Assembly: GCA_937892525.1 (NCBI GenBank)
Contig: CALAEV010000014.1
Location: 1 to 35,880, forward strand
From: an uncultured Clostridia bacterium
GTDB taxonomy: Bacteria; Bacillota; Clostridia; Oscillospirales; Acutalibacteraceae
Direction of reading: 5' to 3'
Length of the DNA: 35,880 nucleotides
A program made the translations under genes and the position numbers. Shown piece after piece: positions 8,266-16,323 of this stretch (positions are counted from its first letter, which is position 1; the number at the start of each line of letters is the position of its first letter). The notes below the pieces were generated by a model. That model worked only from the letters and a program-made list of their open reading frames with translations, ran no database searches and had not been told where the DNA came from.

Positions 8266-9381
8266 TTACTCTGTTACCTTTGTAAGGCTACGGTTTGCTT
8301 CAGGAACTACGCCAATCCATGTCTGGCCACTATTTACAACTAACGCCTGACCATTTACGCTTGTAAACTCAAGAGCGCCTGATTTACCATTCTTTGACCA
8401 GTAAATCTTTTGTCCTACGCCACCTGATACATAGAAGCCTTCGCCTTTGATTTCCATATTCCACTCTTTATGACCTTTATTGGTATTAAGCGTTGCAACA
8501 GGAGTGTACATAACAAGAACATTTTCAACAGCCATTTCTTTACCGTTGTTGCCGTCTGTCATAACCTTATTGTTAAGATAGTTAGTATATTTCTTTGTTT
8601 CAGCGTTATATTTGAATGTATGAACATAACCTGATGAGAATGTTACTGTAATTGCTGAGCAATCGCCTGTAACTGATGTGTCGCCCCATACATTATTTGC
8701 ACCTTCAAGTGAAACGTCAAATGGTGCCCAACCTGAAACAGTCTGTTTTGTTGAATAGCCAAGCTTTGAGATAGCTTTTATAATGTTTTCACCACTTGTG
8801 CAACCTCTATGCTCAGAACTTGTGTTTCTTGTTTTGTCTCTAAAGAAGTATGTACCTGAATATTTCATACCGTCAATATTGTTGACGCCAAGATTTCTGA
8901 TTGTAGGATAAGCAAGTGTGAAACCTTTTTCATCACTACCGCCCCAGTGTACGAATATAGCATTCATACCCTTTGCGATTTCAACGTAGTCGTGACGAGC
9001 ACTTCTTGTTGGACCTACTTTATTTGGAATGTCCTCTGCATCGGCATAAATCCACATCATTCGTGTAATTCCACCTTCAACACAACCCTCAATAACAATA
9101 TCAGGTGTTGAAAGTCCCCATTGAGGTCTTGCAGCAGGGGAGTTTTCTACCATAATTGCGATAGGTCTTGCTCCGATTGCGCTATCACTTAAATCTGCTT
9201 TACCTGTAAGCGGATTGACATTTTTTGGCAAATTATTGTTTTCTGTTGTTGATTCTTCGCCATTTGTTGTTGAAACATTACCAGACTGCTCATAATTATT
9301 TTCATCTTTACAAGCGCCAAATGTAAGAATCGTAACAAGAACCATTAAAATACTGATTGCTTTAATAATATTCTTTTTCAT
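8266..9381 (-). CDS. DUF3048 (YerB-like) lipoprotein
   Basis: A 371-aa lipoprotein. The chosen start gives MKKNIIKAISILMV with lipobox TFGAC; GAGAGGG lies nine bases upstream. A longer in-frame start at 9435 would add 18 hydrophilic residues and run into serS, so it is rejected. A Glu/Asn/Thr-rich linker is followed by the DUF3048 core: NPLTGKADLSDSAIGARPIA, IMVENSPAARPQWGLSTPDI, then GGITRMMWIYAD and VGPTRSARHDYVEIAKG. The C-terminal part (about 250-371), with the motif LVMYTPVATL and a closing WIGVVPE, is the second DUF3048 domain. YerB family members are extracytoplasmic lipoproteins of unclear role, often discussed with cell-wall functions. It is co-transcribed with serS upstream and a second lipoprotein downstream. 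Confidence 0.9.
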   Translation of the reverse strand: MKKNIIKAISILMVLVTILTFGACKDENNYEQSGNVSTTNGEESTTENNNLPKNVNPLTGKADLSDSAIGARPIAIMVENSPAARPQWGLSTPDIVIEGCVEGGITRMMWIYADAEDIPNKVGPTRSARHDYVEIAKGMNAIFVHWGGSDEKGFTLAYPTIRNLGVNNIDGMKYSGTYFFRDKTRNTSSEHRGCTSGENIIKAISKLGYSTKQTVSGWAPFDVSLEGANNVWGDTSVTGDCSAITVTFSSGYVHTFKYNAETKKYTNYLNNKVMTDGNNGKEMAVENVLVMYTPVATLNTNKGHKEWNMEIKGEGFYVSGGVGQKIYWSKNGKSGALEFTSVNGQALVVNSGQTWIGVVPEANRSLTKVTE

Positions 9382-9409
9382 TTGTATATCCCTCTCAAAA
9401 TGAGTTTTT

Positions 9410-10690
9410 TTACTTCTCAATCTTTGTTTTTCCACCCATATACATCTGTAATGGCTTTGGAATATTCACACTACCATCTGCATTCAAATTGTTTTCAAGG
9501 AATGCAATCAACATTCTTGGTGGTGCAACTACTGTATTATTAAGTGTATGTGCGAAGTAGTTGCCATCCTTTGATTTAACTCTAATACCAAGGCGTCTTG
9601 CCTGAGCATCACCAAGGTTTGAACAAGAACCAACTTCAAAGTATTTCTGCTGACGAGGGCTCCATGCTTCAACGTCACAGCTCTTAACCTTTAAGTCTGC
9701 AAGGTCACCTGAACAACATTCAAGAGTTCTTACAGGAATATCAAGTGAACGGAAGAAGTCAACTGAGTTTTTCCAGAGCTCGTCATACCATTTCATACTA
9801 TCTTCAGGCTTACAAACAACAATCATTTCTTGCTTTTCAAACTGATGGATTCTATAAACACCACGCTCTTCAATACCGTGTGCGCCAACTTCTTTTCTAA
9901 AGCAAGGGGAGTAGCTTGTAAGTGTTTTTGGAAGCTCATCTTCTGGAGTAAAGCTATCAATAAACTTACCAATCATTGAGTGCTCACTTGTACCGATTAA
10001 ATATAAGTCTTCGCCTTCAATTTTATACATCATATTTTCCATTTCTGCGAAACTCATAACGCCTGTTACAACGTCACTACGAATCATAAATGGTGGAATA
10101 TAATAAGTAAATCCACGGTCAATCATAAAGTCACGTGCATAAGAAAGGATTGCAGAGTGTAATCTTGCAATATCGCCACAAAGATAATAGAAACCGTTAC
10201 CACTTGTCTTTCTTGCACTATCTAAATCGATACCGTTAAGATTTTCCATAATGTCAACGTGATATGGAACTTCGAAATCAGGAGTAACTGGCTCGCCATA
10301 TTTCTGGATTTCAACATTTTCGCTATCGTCCTTACCGATTGGAACGCTAGGGTCAATAATGTTAGGAATTACAAGCATAATCTTGCGAATTTCTTCTTCA
10401 AGCTCTGCTTCTTTTGTCTGGAGAGCAGCAAGCTCGTCTGCCATATCCTTAACTTTCTGTTTAACAACCTCTGCCTCGTCGCGCTTGCCCTGAGCCATAA
10501 GTCCACCGATTTCTTTACTTACAGAGTTACGGAGTGCGCGAAGCTCGTCGCCACGGCCTTTTGCAGCTCTGTATTCAGCGTCAAGTTCAATTACTTTGTC
10601 AACAAGTGGAAGTTTTTCGTCCTGGAACTTCTTCTTGATGTTTTCTTTAACAACATCAGGATTAGTTCTTAAAAATTTTATATCCAACAT
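9410..10690 (-). CDS. serS: Seryl-tRNA synthetase
   Basis: A 426-aa class II enzyme that charges tRNA-Ser with serine in the cytosol. Residues 1-110 form the N-terminal antiparallel coiled-coil arm that grips the tRNA long arm (MLDIKFLRTNPDVVKENI, then Lys/Glu-rich helices). The catalytic core has motif 2 (FRKEVGAHGIEERGVYRIHQ) and motif 3 with the final Arg. Motif 3 reads AHTLNNTVVAPPRMLIAFLE instead of the common HTLNGSGLAVGRTL form; the catalytic Arg and downstream helix are kept, so this looks like a clade variant and not decay. AAAGGA precedes the ATG. It lies 18 bases after spo0J, an arrangement that ties it to the segregation operon. Confidence 0.97.
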   Translation of the reverse strand: MLDIKFLRTNPDVVKENIKKKFQDEKLPLVDKVIELDAEYRAAKGRGDELRALRNSVSKEIGGLMAQGKRDEAEVVKQKVKDMADELAALQTKEAELEEEIRKIMLVIPNIIDPSVPIGKDDSENVEIQKYGEPVTPDFEVPYHVDIMENLNGIDLDSARKTSGNGFYYLCGDIARLHSAILSYARDFMIDRGFTYYIPPFMIRSDVVTGVMSFAEMENMMYKIEGEDLYLIGTSEHSMIGKFIDSFTPEDELPKTLTSYSPCFRKEVGAHGIEERGVYRIHQFEKQEMIVVCKPEDSMKWYDELWKNSVDFFRSLDIPVRTLECCSGDLADLKVKSCDVEAWSPRQQKYFEVGSCSNLGDAQARRLGIRVKSKDGNYFAHTLNNTVVAPPRMLIAFLENNLNADGSVNIPKPLQMYMGGKTKIEK

Positions 10691-10708
10691 TTTGTATAAT
10701 TCCTTTCT

Positions 10709-11578
10709 TTACTCTTTATAAATATCTTTTGCGAGTTTGGTTAAATCCTCTTTACCAAAGAATTCAAATTCAAGAGTGCCTTTATGACCTGAATTTGACA
10801 AATAGATTTTAACTTTTCTGCCAAGAGTGTTTGTAAGAGCAATCTCAACTTCGTCGTAATATTTATCGCGTTTTTTCTTACGCTTTTTAGGTGTTGGTTT
10901 TTCACCCTGTAATGCGTATTTAACCATTTTTTCAACCTGACGGACTGAAAGCTCTTGACTAATTGCTGCTTCAGCAATTTTAAGCATTTCTTTTTCGTCG
11001 TCAAGTGAGAGTAACGCTCTTGAATGACCTGCTGTGAGTTTTCCGTCACTTAACAATTTAAGTACAGATGACGGAAGTTTTAACAATCTTAATGTATTTG
11101 TAACTGCTACACGAGATTTTCCTACACGGTCAGCAGTTTCTTCTTGTGTAAAACCGTAAGTTTCAATAAGTGATTTAAGCCCCTGTGCCTCTTCAACAGG
11201 ATTTAAATCTTCACGCTGTAAATTCTCAATAAGAGCAAAAACACTTGCTTCTTCGTCAGTCATTTCACGAATTGTAACAGGTACTTCTGTAAGCCCTGCC
11301 ATACGAGCTGCACGCCATCTGCGTTCACCGGCTACAAGCTGATAACTGCCATCAAGCATTGGGCGAACCAGTAATGGCTGAATTATGCCGTTCTGCTCAA
11401 TACTCTTTGACAATTCTTCAAGTGCTTTTTCATCAAAAATGCGTCTTGGCTGGTCACGGTTAGGCTCAATATCATTAATTCCTAATGTTACTGTGCTGTT
11501 TGCATTATCAAACGCCGAATTTTCAGAAAACAGATTGTCAAATCCGTTATTTTTGTTTAATCCGCCTTTTTTAGCCAT
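10709..11578 (-). CDS. parB: Chromosome-partitioning protein ParB/Spo0J
   Basis: A 289-aa CTP-dependent DNA clamp that loads on parS and with Soj moves origins apart. Residues 25-120 form the ParB/Srx N-domain with the CTP-binding motif GERRWRAARMAGL and the ENLQRED box. The helix-turn-helix reads VGKSRVAVTNTLRLLKL, followed by AGHSRALLSL. Residues matching the known specificity positions are Arg in GKSR, Thr in TNT and Gly in AGH, which are parS-type choices as opposed to Noc-type. A basic stretch KKRKKKRDK precedes the C-terminal dimerisation domain. GAGGTGA lies ahead of the ATG, 12 bases after soj. Two perfect parS sites are nearby, at 12556 and 14769. Confidence 0.96.
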   Translation of the reverse strand: MAKKGGLNKNNGFDNLFSENSAFDNANSTVTLGINDIEPNRDQPRRIFDEKALEELSKSIEQNGIIQPLLVRPMLDGSYQLVAGERRWRAARMAGLTEVPVTIREMTDEEASVFALIENLQREDLNPVEEAQGLKSLIETYGFTQEETADRVGKSRVAVTNTLRLLKLPSSVLKLLSDGKLTAGHSRALLSLDDEKEMLKIAEAAISQELSVRQVEKMVKYALQGEKPTPKKRKKKRDKYYDEVEIALTNTLGRKVKIYLSNSGHKGTLEFEFFGKEDLTKLAKDIYKE

Positions 11579-11590
11579 ATCTTCACCTCA

Positions 11591-12355
11591 TCACTTCTGT
11601 TGTGATAAGAATTCGTCTGCAAATGCGTCATAAGCCAACGCACCTTTTGAATGCTTATCATAATACATAATCGGCTCGCCAAAAGACGGAGCCTCAGAAA
11701 GTCGTACATTTCTTGGAATAGTTGTTTTGTAAACTTTATTTGGGAAGAACTTCTTAATCTCGGTTACAACCTGTTGTGTAAGGTTAAGTCTGCCGTCATA
11801 CATTGTTTGTAAAACGCCTTCAAGTTCAATATGTGGATTATAAAGACGCTTAACCTGACGAACTGTTGCCATTAACTGTGCAAGACCTTCAAGCGCATAA
11901 AACTCACACTGCACGGGAACTAAAAATGTATCTGATGCAGTTAAAGCGTTAATTGTAATAAGTCCAAGAGAAGGAGGGCAATCGAAGAAAATATAATCAT
12001 ACTTGTCCCAAACTTGCGCAACTGCAGTTTTTAATCGGCTTTCTCTGTGTTCGAGTTCAATAAGTGCAACTTCTGCACCTGCAAGGTTTAAGTTTGCAGG
12101 AATAATATCAACATTCTTAAACTGTGTTGAGATTATAGCATCATTTGCATTTACATCATTTACGAGAATGTCATAAGAAGATTGTGTGATTTTTCTTTTG
12201 CTAATACCAAAGCCACTTGTAGAGTTACCTTGTGGGTCAATATCTGCAAGTAAAACCTTAAAGCCTTTAGCACCCACTGCGGCTGCAAGGCTTACTGCTG
12301 TAGTAGTTTTACCTACTCCACCTTTTTGGTTTATGATTGAAATAACTTTAGCCAA
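11591..12355 (-). CDS. soj: ParA-family ATPase Soj, TTG start
   Basis: A 254-aa deviant-Walker ATPase that works with Spo0J in origin segregation and modulates DnaA in relatives. The P-loop is NQKGGVGKTTTAVSL near the N-terminus, including the signature first Lys; the second motif is YIFFDCPPSLGL; LADIDPQGN matches the A' motif. GGAG lies eight bases before a TTG codon that gives MAKVISIINQKGG, lining up with known Soj starts. A GTG three codons earlier overlaps the ribosome site and is less likely. It is the first gene of the soj-parB-serS-lipoprotein operon. The 365-base gap upstream holds a parS site. Confidence 0.93.
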   Translation of the reverse strand: MAKVISIINQKGGVGKTTTAVSLAAAVGAKGFKVLLADIDPQGNSTSGFGISKRKITQSSYDILVNDVNANDAIISTQFKNVDIIPANLNLAGAEVALIELEHRESRLKTAVAQVWDKYDYIFFDCPPSLGLITINALTASDTFLVPVQCEFYALEGLAQLMATVRQVKRLYNPHIELEGVLQTMYDGRLNLTQQVVTEIKKFFPNKVYKTTIPRNVRLSEAPSFGEPIMYYDKHSKGALAYDAFADEFLSQQK

Positions 12356-12555
12356 AAATCCCACTCCGAATTGATAAAAGAGTGCGTTTCTACACCCTAA
12401 TATCTGATTTTATACAAGTATATCATATAATTTATAAAAATTAAAGTGTAAATTAAGAAAAATTACAAAATTAATATAGTTATTTTGGTTTTTTATTCCA
12501 GCAACTGCCGATAAAATCGATGTGCATAAGATTGCAATCGATAGTTACAAAATAG

Positions 12556-12571
12556 TGTTTCACGTGAAACA
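12556..12571. promoter_or_regulatory. parS centromere site
   Basis: TGTTTCACGTGAAACA is a perfect palindromic match to the parS consensus bound by Spo0J/ParB. It lies 200 bases upstream of the soj start codon, so ParB loading here could also spread over the soj promoter. Confidence 0.95.
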
Positions 12572-12590
12572 ATTACGAATTTCGAGTTAA

Positions 12591-12631
12591 CACAGCAAAA
12601 GACCCCTCGTGAAGAGGAGCCTTTCGCTGTG
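12591..12631. repeat. 41-bp palindromic hairpin
   Basis: CACAGC at 12591-12596 pairs with GCTGTG at 12626-12631. Inside, AAAAG/CTTTC and CCCCTC/GAGGAG extend the stem around a GTGAA loop. Neither strand has a U-run after it, so it is not a standard terminator. It may be one copy of a dispersed repeat or part of a small RNA. Confidence 0.55.
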
Positions 12632-12660
12632 GATGTGGGGTGTGAAAGAGAAGGATATGG

Positions 12661-12674
12661 GTGGCTTTCGCCAC
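12661..12674 (-). other. GNRA tetraloop hairpin
   Basis: On the minus strand GTGGC-GAAA-GCCAC forms a 5-bp stem with a GAAA tetraloop, starting directly after the U-run of the noc terminator. The tetraloop suggests function at the RNA level, but no RNA class is recognised. Confidence 0.4.
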
Positions 12675-12678
12675 TATA

Positions 12679-12720
12679 TAAAAACACCGTTAGTTTTGTT
12701 ATCGGGGGGATAACACGGTG
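12679..12720 (-). terminator. Terminator after noc
   Basis: On the minus strand CACCG...CGGTG and GTTATC...GATAAC build an interrupted stem around a C-rich loop, followed by TTTTTATA. It lies ten bases after the noc stop and ends the rpmH-to-noc transcript. Confidence 0.75.
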
Positions 12721-12729
12721 GTTTTACCG

Positions 12730-13560
12730 TTATTGATTACTTGCCATTGGTTTATCGTCAAGCTTTGGAATACGGACTATGTATTCTACATACTCGTCAG
12801 TCTCGGTTTTAACGGAATCTGCATCAACGCCTGCGCGACGGATTGTATCAACTGCATTGTTGAGAGTATTTATAAAAATTCTTATGTCCTTAAATCCACG
12901 CAACATCTGTTTTTTTGGTGTTTCGTTCTTGCGTAGCATCTGGTCAATAAGAGTTTCGCTTTCATTTACTGTCAGATGTCTGTCAATGATTATTGATAAT
13001 GCGCGAGCCCTTTGAACTTCATCATTTATTGAGAGTAATGCTCTCGCGTGGCGCTCGGTAAGTCCTGCACGACTAATCTGATATCGCATTTCATCACTTA
13101 ATTTTAGTAATCTGAGTTTATTTGATACTGTTGACTGCGCTTTACCAAGTTTTCTGCAAAGCTCTTCTTGGCCCATGTGGTAATCACTTATAAGTGTTGC
13201 CAATGCTTCTGCTTCTTCAAAGTAGTCTAAATCTTGTCGCTGAAGATTTTCAAGAACAGCAAACACTGCAGAATCTGTTTCTGATATTTCATTTACCACG
13301 CAAGGAACTTTTGTAAGTCCTACAAGTCGAGCAGCGCGAAGTCTTCGTTCGCCTGCAATCAACTCAAACTTTCCTGTTTCAAGTGGTCTTACAAGTAAAG
13401 GTTGTAAAATACCGTTGGTACGGATACTTTGTGCAAGTCCTTCAAGTTCGTCATAATCAAACCTTTTTCTTGGTTGATTTGGATTTGGGAGAATATCGCT
13501 TTGCGGAATTTGCAGTATTTTATTTTCAGTTCTTATTTTATCGTGATAGTGTTTTCTCAT
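12730..13560 (-). CDS. noc: Nucleoid occlusion protein Noc (ParB paralogue)
   Basis: A 276-aa ParB-family protein. It has the N-domain with CTP motif GERRLRAARLVGLTKVP, then ENLQRQDLDYFEEAEA, and the helix-turn-helix LGKAQSTVSNKLRLLKL ... LTERHARALL. Residues at the published parS/NBS discrimination positions are Gln (AQS), Lys (NKL) and Arg (ERH), all Noc-type; the fourth is Lys where Noc has Asn. Noc binds NBS sites and blocks septum formation over the nucleoid. The ATG is preceded by GGAGGTCA seven bases away; an earlier GTG at 13605 lacks a ribosome site. With this start the N-terminus (MRKHYHDKIRTENK) lacks the FSRFFG-like membrane-targeting helix of Bacillus Noc. It is the last gene of the rsmG-side operon. 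Confidence 0.88.
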   Translation of the reverse strand: MRKHYHDKIRTENKILQIPQSDILPNPNQPRKRFDYDELEGLAQSIRTNGILQPLLVRPLETGKFELIAGERRLRAARLVGLTKVPCVVNEISETDSAVFAVLENLQRQDLDYFEEAEALATLISDYHMGQEELCRKLGKAQSTVSNKLRLLKLSDEMRYQISRAGLTERHARALLSINDEVQRARALSIIIDRHLTVNESETLIDQMLRKNETPKKQMLRGFKDIRIFINTLNNAVDTIRRAGVDADSVKTETDEYVEYIVRIPKLDDKPMASNQ

Positions 13561-13595
13561 AAAAAATGACCTCCGCAGTGCTTGTCCTTGACATA

Positions 13596-13625
13596 AGAAT
13601 AACACTACAAAGGTCTGTTTGTAAA
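13596..13625 (-). promoter_or_regulatory. Possible internal promoter for noc
   Basis: TTTACA (13620-13625) and TATTCT (13596-13601) are 18 bases apart on the minus strand, in the 111-base gap between rsmG and noc. The -10 box is weak. Confidence 0.35.
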
Positions 13626-13671
13626 GAAAATCCGTTTGCCATATTTGGCTCTATATCAACGGTTTTCGCCT

Positions 13672-14385
13672 TTATTTTAATGGTTTTTTAGCGATTTGAG
13701 CAGATGGACGAGGATATTTTGTCGGAGTTTGCGAATTCTTTTTAATAAGAATTATTCTACGAGGCATATTTTCGACTAAATCGAACACAATATCCTCCTT
13801 GATTTTTCCACCAAGTATTCCTATTGCCATTTTCGCCTCATTCATTTCTTCATTACTTTCAGCAGATTTCATTGAAATAAACGTACCACCTTGTTTTACA
13901 AATGGCAAACAGTATTCAGACAAAACAGGAAGTGCTGCGACAGCTCTTGCAGTTGAAAAATCAAACTGCTCACGGTATTTACTGAGTTGTGCTGCTTCTT
14001 CTGCTCTCATATGAAGAAGTTCGCCTTGAACTCCACACTCATTCAGAACATTCTCAATAAATCCTAATTTTTTCTTTGTACTGTCAAGAAAAGTCATCTG
14101 AATATCAGGACGAGCAAGTTTAAGCACTAATCCAGGAAAACCTGCACCTGTGCCAACATCAATAATCTTTGCATTTTCAGGAATATCTACATATTTGAAA
14201 ATAGCAAGACAATCGGCAAAATGCTTTACGGTTACATCATCAGGCTCTTTAATTGCAGTAAGATTAAAGCTTTTATTTGTTTCAATAAGCATTTCTGCGA
14301 ATTTATCAAGACGATTAAAAGCATCGTCATCAACTGAAACATTGAATTTTTCTATTGTAGAATAAAATAAATCTTTATTTAACAT
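13672..14385 (-). CDS. rsmG: 16S rRNA (guanine527-N7)-methyltransferase RsmG
   Basis: A 237-aa SAM-dependent methyltransferase that makes m7G527 in 16S rRNA. The glycine-rich SAM loop is IIDVGTGAGFPGLVLKLARP, preceded by the family segment FNLTAIKEPDDVTVKHFADC. Further matches are FLDSTKKKLGFIENV and the FDFSTARAVAALPVL motif. It ends in a short basic tail (KKNSQTPTKYPRP ... KPLK). The ATG sits eight bases after the mnmG TAG stop, and AGG overlaps that stop, so the two are translationally linked as in other Firmicutes. The length is normal. Confidence 0.97.
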   Translation of the reverse strand: MLNKDLFYSTIEKFNVSVDDDAFNRLDKFAEMLIETNKSFNLTAIKEPDDVTVKHFADCLAIFKYVDIPENAKIIDVGTGAGFPGLVLKLARPDIQMTFLDSTKKKLGFIENVLNECGVQGELLHMRAEEAAQLSKYREQFDFSTARAVAALPVLSEYCLPFVKQGGTFISMKSAESNEEMNEAKMAIGILGGKIKEDIVFDLVENMPRRIILIKKNSQTPTKYPRPSAQIAKKPLK

Positions 14386-14393
14386 ATTAAAAC

Positions 14394-16265
14394 CTATTTT
14401 CTTTCGTTTTTACTTAAATGAATAAGCAATACTGAAATATCTGATGGCGATACACCACTAATTCGTGATGCTTGTCCTACACTTTCAGGGCGCACCTTTT
14501 TAAGCTTTTCCCTTGCTTCAAGACGAAGTGAGTAAACATCATCATAATCAATATCGGCAGGAATTTTCTTAACCTCAAGGCGTCGCATCTCATCAACCTT
14601 TGCTTGTTGACGCTTGATATAACCCTCATATTTCAAATCGATTTCAACCTGTTCAAAAACATCTTTTGGCAATTCCGGTCGAGTTTTATCGAATGGTGTC
14701 AAGCATTCATAATCAAGTTGTGGTCGTTTAATAAGCTCTGCAAGACGAATACCTGTTTTCATTGGTGCTGTTTCACGTGAAACAAGCACTTCGTTGATTT
14801 CTTGAGAGGGAGCAATAGTTACGCTTTCCACTCTTTCACGCTCTTGCGCTATAAGTTCAAGTTTCTTTTTAAATTTGTTATATCTTTCTTCACTTATAAG
14901 TCCGATTTCGTAACCGTATTCTGTAAGACGAATATCTGCATTATCTTGTCGGAGCAAAAGTCTGTATTCGCTTCGTGATGTCATCATTCTGTAAGGGTCA
15001 GAGCAACCCTTTGTAACAAGGTCATCAATAAGTGTACCAATATATGAGCTTGCTCGGTCAAGAATAAATGGTTCTTTTTCTTGTATTTTACGGACAGCAT
15101 TTATACCTGCAATAAGACCTTGGGCAGCAGCTTCTTCATAACCTGATGAGCCGTTAAACTGACCTGCACCGAAAAGTCCGTCAATATCGTTAAATTCAAG
15201 AGATGCTTTAAGTGCCAATGGGTCAACGCAATCGTACTCAATAGCATAAGCCGTTCTCATAACCTCAACATTTTCAAGACCTTTAATGCTACGTAAAAAT
15301 TTAAGTTGCACATCTTCAGGAAGTGACGATGACATACCTTGTAAATACAATTCTTCAGTATCAAGTCCACAAGGTTCAATGAAAAGTTGATGTCTTTCTT
15401 TTTCTTCAAAACGAACAATTTTATCTTCAATACTTGGGCAATATCTTGGACCTACACCCTCAATTTTACCTGAGTAAAGAGGGGAGCGATGAATATTTTC
15501 AAGAATAATTCGCTTTGTTTCTTCGTTTGTGTATGTAATATGGCATACTTCTTTATTCTCTGGCAAGATTTCAGTTTCATAAGAGAACGGAACAACCTGC
15601 TCATCGCCCTCTTGAACTTCAAGCTGTGAAAAATCAACACTGCGTCTATTAACTCGTGATGGAGTACCGGTTTTGAATCTGCGAAGTGGAATATTCATTT
15701 TATAAAGTGCTTTTGAAAGACGTGTTGCAGGGAACATTCCGTCAGGACCACTTTCAAAAGAAACATCACCGATATAAATGCGACCACCAAGGAATGTACC
15801 TGTTGCAATAACTACTGCTTTTGCAGTATAAATTGCCTCAAGATTTGTTTTAAGGTAGAAAATACCGTCCTTTTTATAAAGGTCAACAATTTCAGCTTGT
15901 TTCATATCGAGATTTTCTTGTTTTTCAAGAGTATGCTTCATATACTTTGCATAATCGCGACGGTCAATTTGTGCGCGTAAAGAGTGTACAGCAGGACCTT
16001 TACCACGATTGAGCATTCTTGTCTGTATGGAATTTTTATCAGCAGCCTTACCCATTTCGCCACCAAGTGCATCAATTTCACGAACAAGATGACCTTTTGA
16101 TGTTCCACCGATTGATGGATTACAAGGAAGATTGCCAACCCAGTCCATATTGATTGTAAAAATTATAGTTGATGCACCAAGACGTGCAGATGCAAGTGCC
16201 GCTTCAATTCCTGCATGACCGGCACCAATTACTGCTATATCATATTCTTTTGCAAAATATTCCAT
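14394..16265 (-). CDS. mnmG: tRNA uridine-5-carboxymethylaminomethyl synthesis enzyme MnmG (GidA)
   Basis: A 623-aa FAD enzyme that with MnmE modifies U34 of tRNAs reading NNA/NNG codons. The N-terminal FAD site is DIAVIGAGHAGIEAALASAR. Family motifs follow: NPSIGGTSKGHLVREIDALG, TGTFLGG, KTGTPSRV, RYCPSIEDKIVRF and the C-terminal helical tRNA-binding part ending RISGVSPSDISVLLIHL. AAGGAA lies nine bases before the chosen ATG; a start at 16310 would add 15 residues without a ribosome site. Its partner gene mnmE is not next door as usual but lies at 31020 on the other side of the origin. A parS site is embedded in the coding sequence at 14769. Confidence 0.97.
   Translation of the reverse strand: MEYFAKEYDIAVIGAGHAGIEAALASARLGASTIIFTINMDWVGNLPCNPSIGGTSKGHLVREIDALGGEMGKAADKNSIQTRMLNRGKGPAVHSLRAQIDRRDYAKYMKHTLEKQENLDMKQAEIVDLYKKDGIFYLKTNLEAIYTAKAVVIATGTFLGGRIYIGDVSFESGPDGMFPATRLSKALYKMNIPLRRFKTGTPSRVNRRSVDFSQLEVQEGDEQVVPFSYETEILPENKEVCHITYTNEETKRIILENIHRSPLYSGKIEGVGPRYCPSIEDKIVRFEEKERHQLFIEPCGLDTEELYLQGMSSSLPEDVQLKFLRSIKGLENVEVMRTAYAIEYDCVDPLALKASLEFNDIDGLFGAGQFNGSSGYEEAAAQGLIAGINAVRKIQEKEPFILDRASSYIGTLIDDLVTKGCSDPYRMMTSRSEYRLLLRQDNADIRLTEYGYEIGLISEERYNKFKKKLELIAQERERVESVTIAPSQEINEVLVSRETAPMKTGIRLAELIKRPQLDYECLTPFDKTRPELPKDVFEQVEIDLKYEGYIKRQQAKVDEMRRLEVKKIPADIDYDDVYSLRLEAREKLKKVRPESVGQASRISGVSPSDISVLLIHLSKNERK
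14769..14784. promoter_or_regulatory. parS centromere site inside mnmG
   Basis: A second perfect TGTTTCACGTGAAACA, read as V-S-R-E-T in the MnmG frame. It lies 2.2 kb from the first site, with noc and rsmG in between. Confidence 0.93.
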
Positions 16266-16323
16266 AATATCAATTCCTTGAAAAAAATCGGCGATAAGTA
16301 TTCCTACCACCGCCGATTATCAA

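Larger units (their letters stand above)
12356..12678. other. Intergenic region between noc terminator and soj
   Basis: The gap contains the probable soj promoter area (AT-rich, 12375-12490, with TATACT- and TATAAA-like boxes on the minus strand but no clear spacing), one parS site, a 41-bp palindromic hairpin and a small tetraloop hairpin. A minus-strand frame at 12493-12687 has no ribosome site and crosses the palindrome, so it is not called a gene. Confidence 0.6.

Noticed and set aside
12493..12687. Minus-strand open frame of 64 codons
   Set aside because: No ribosome site, crosses the parS site and the palindromic hairpin, and its composition looks like translated repeat DNA.
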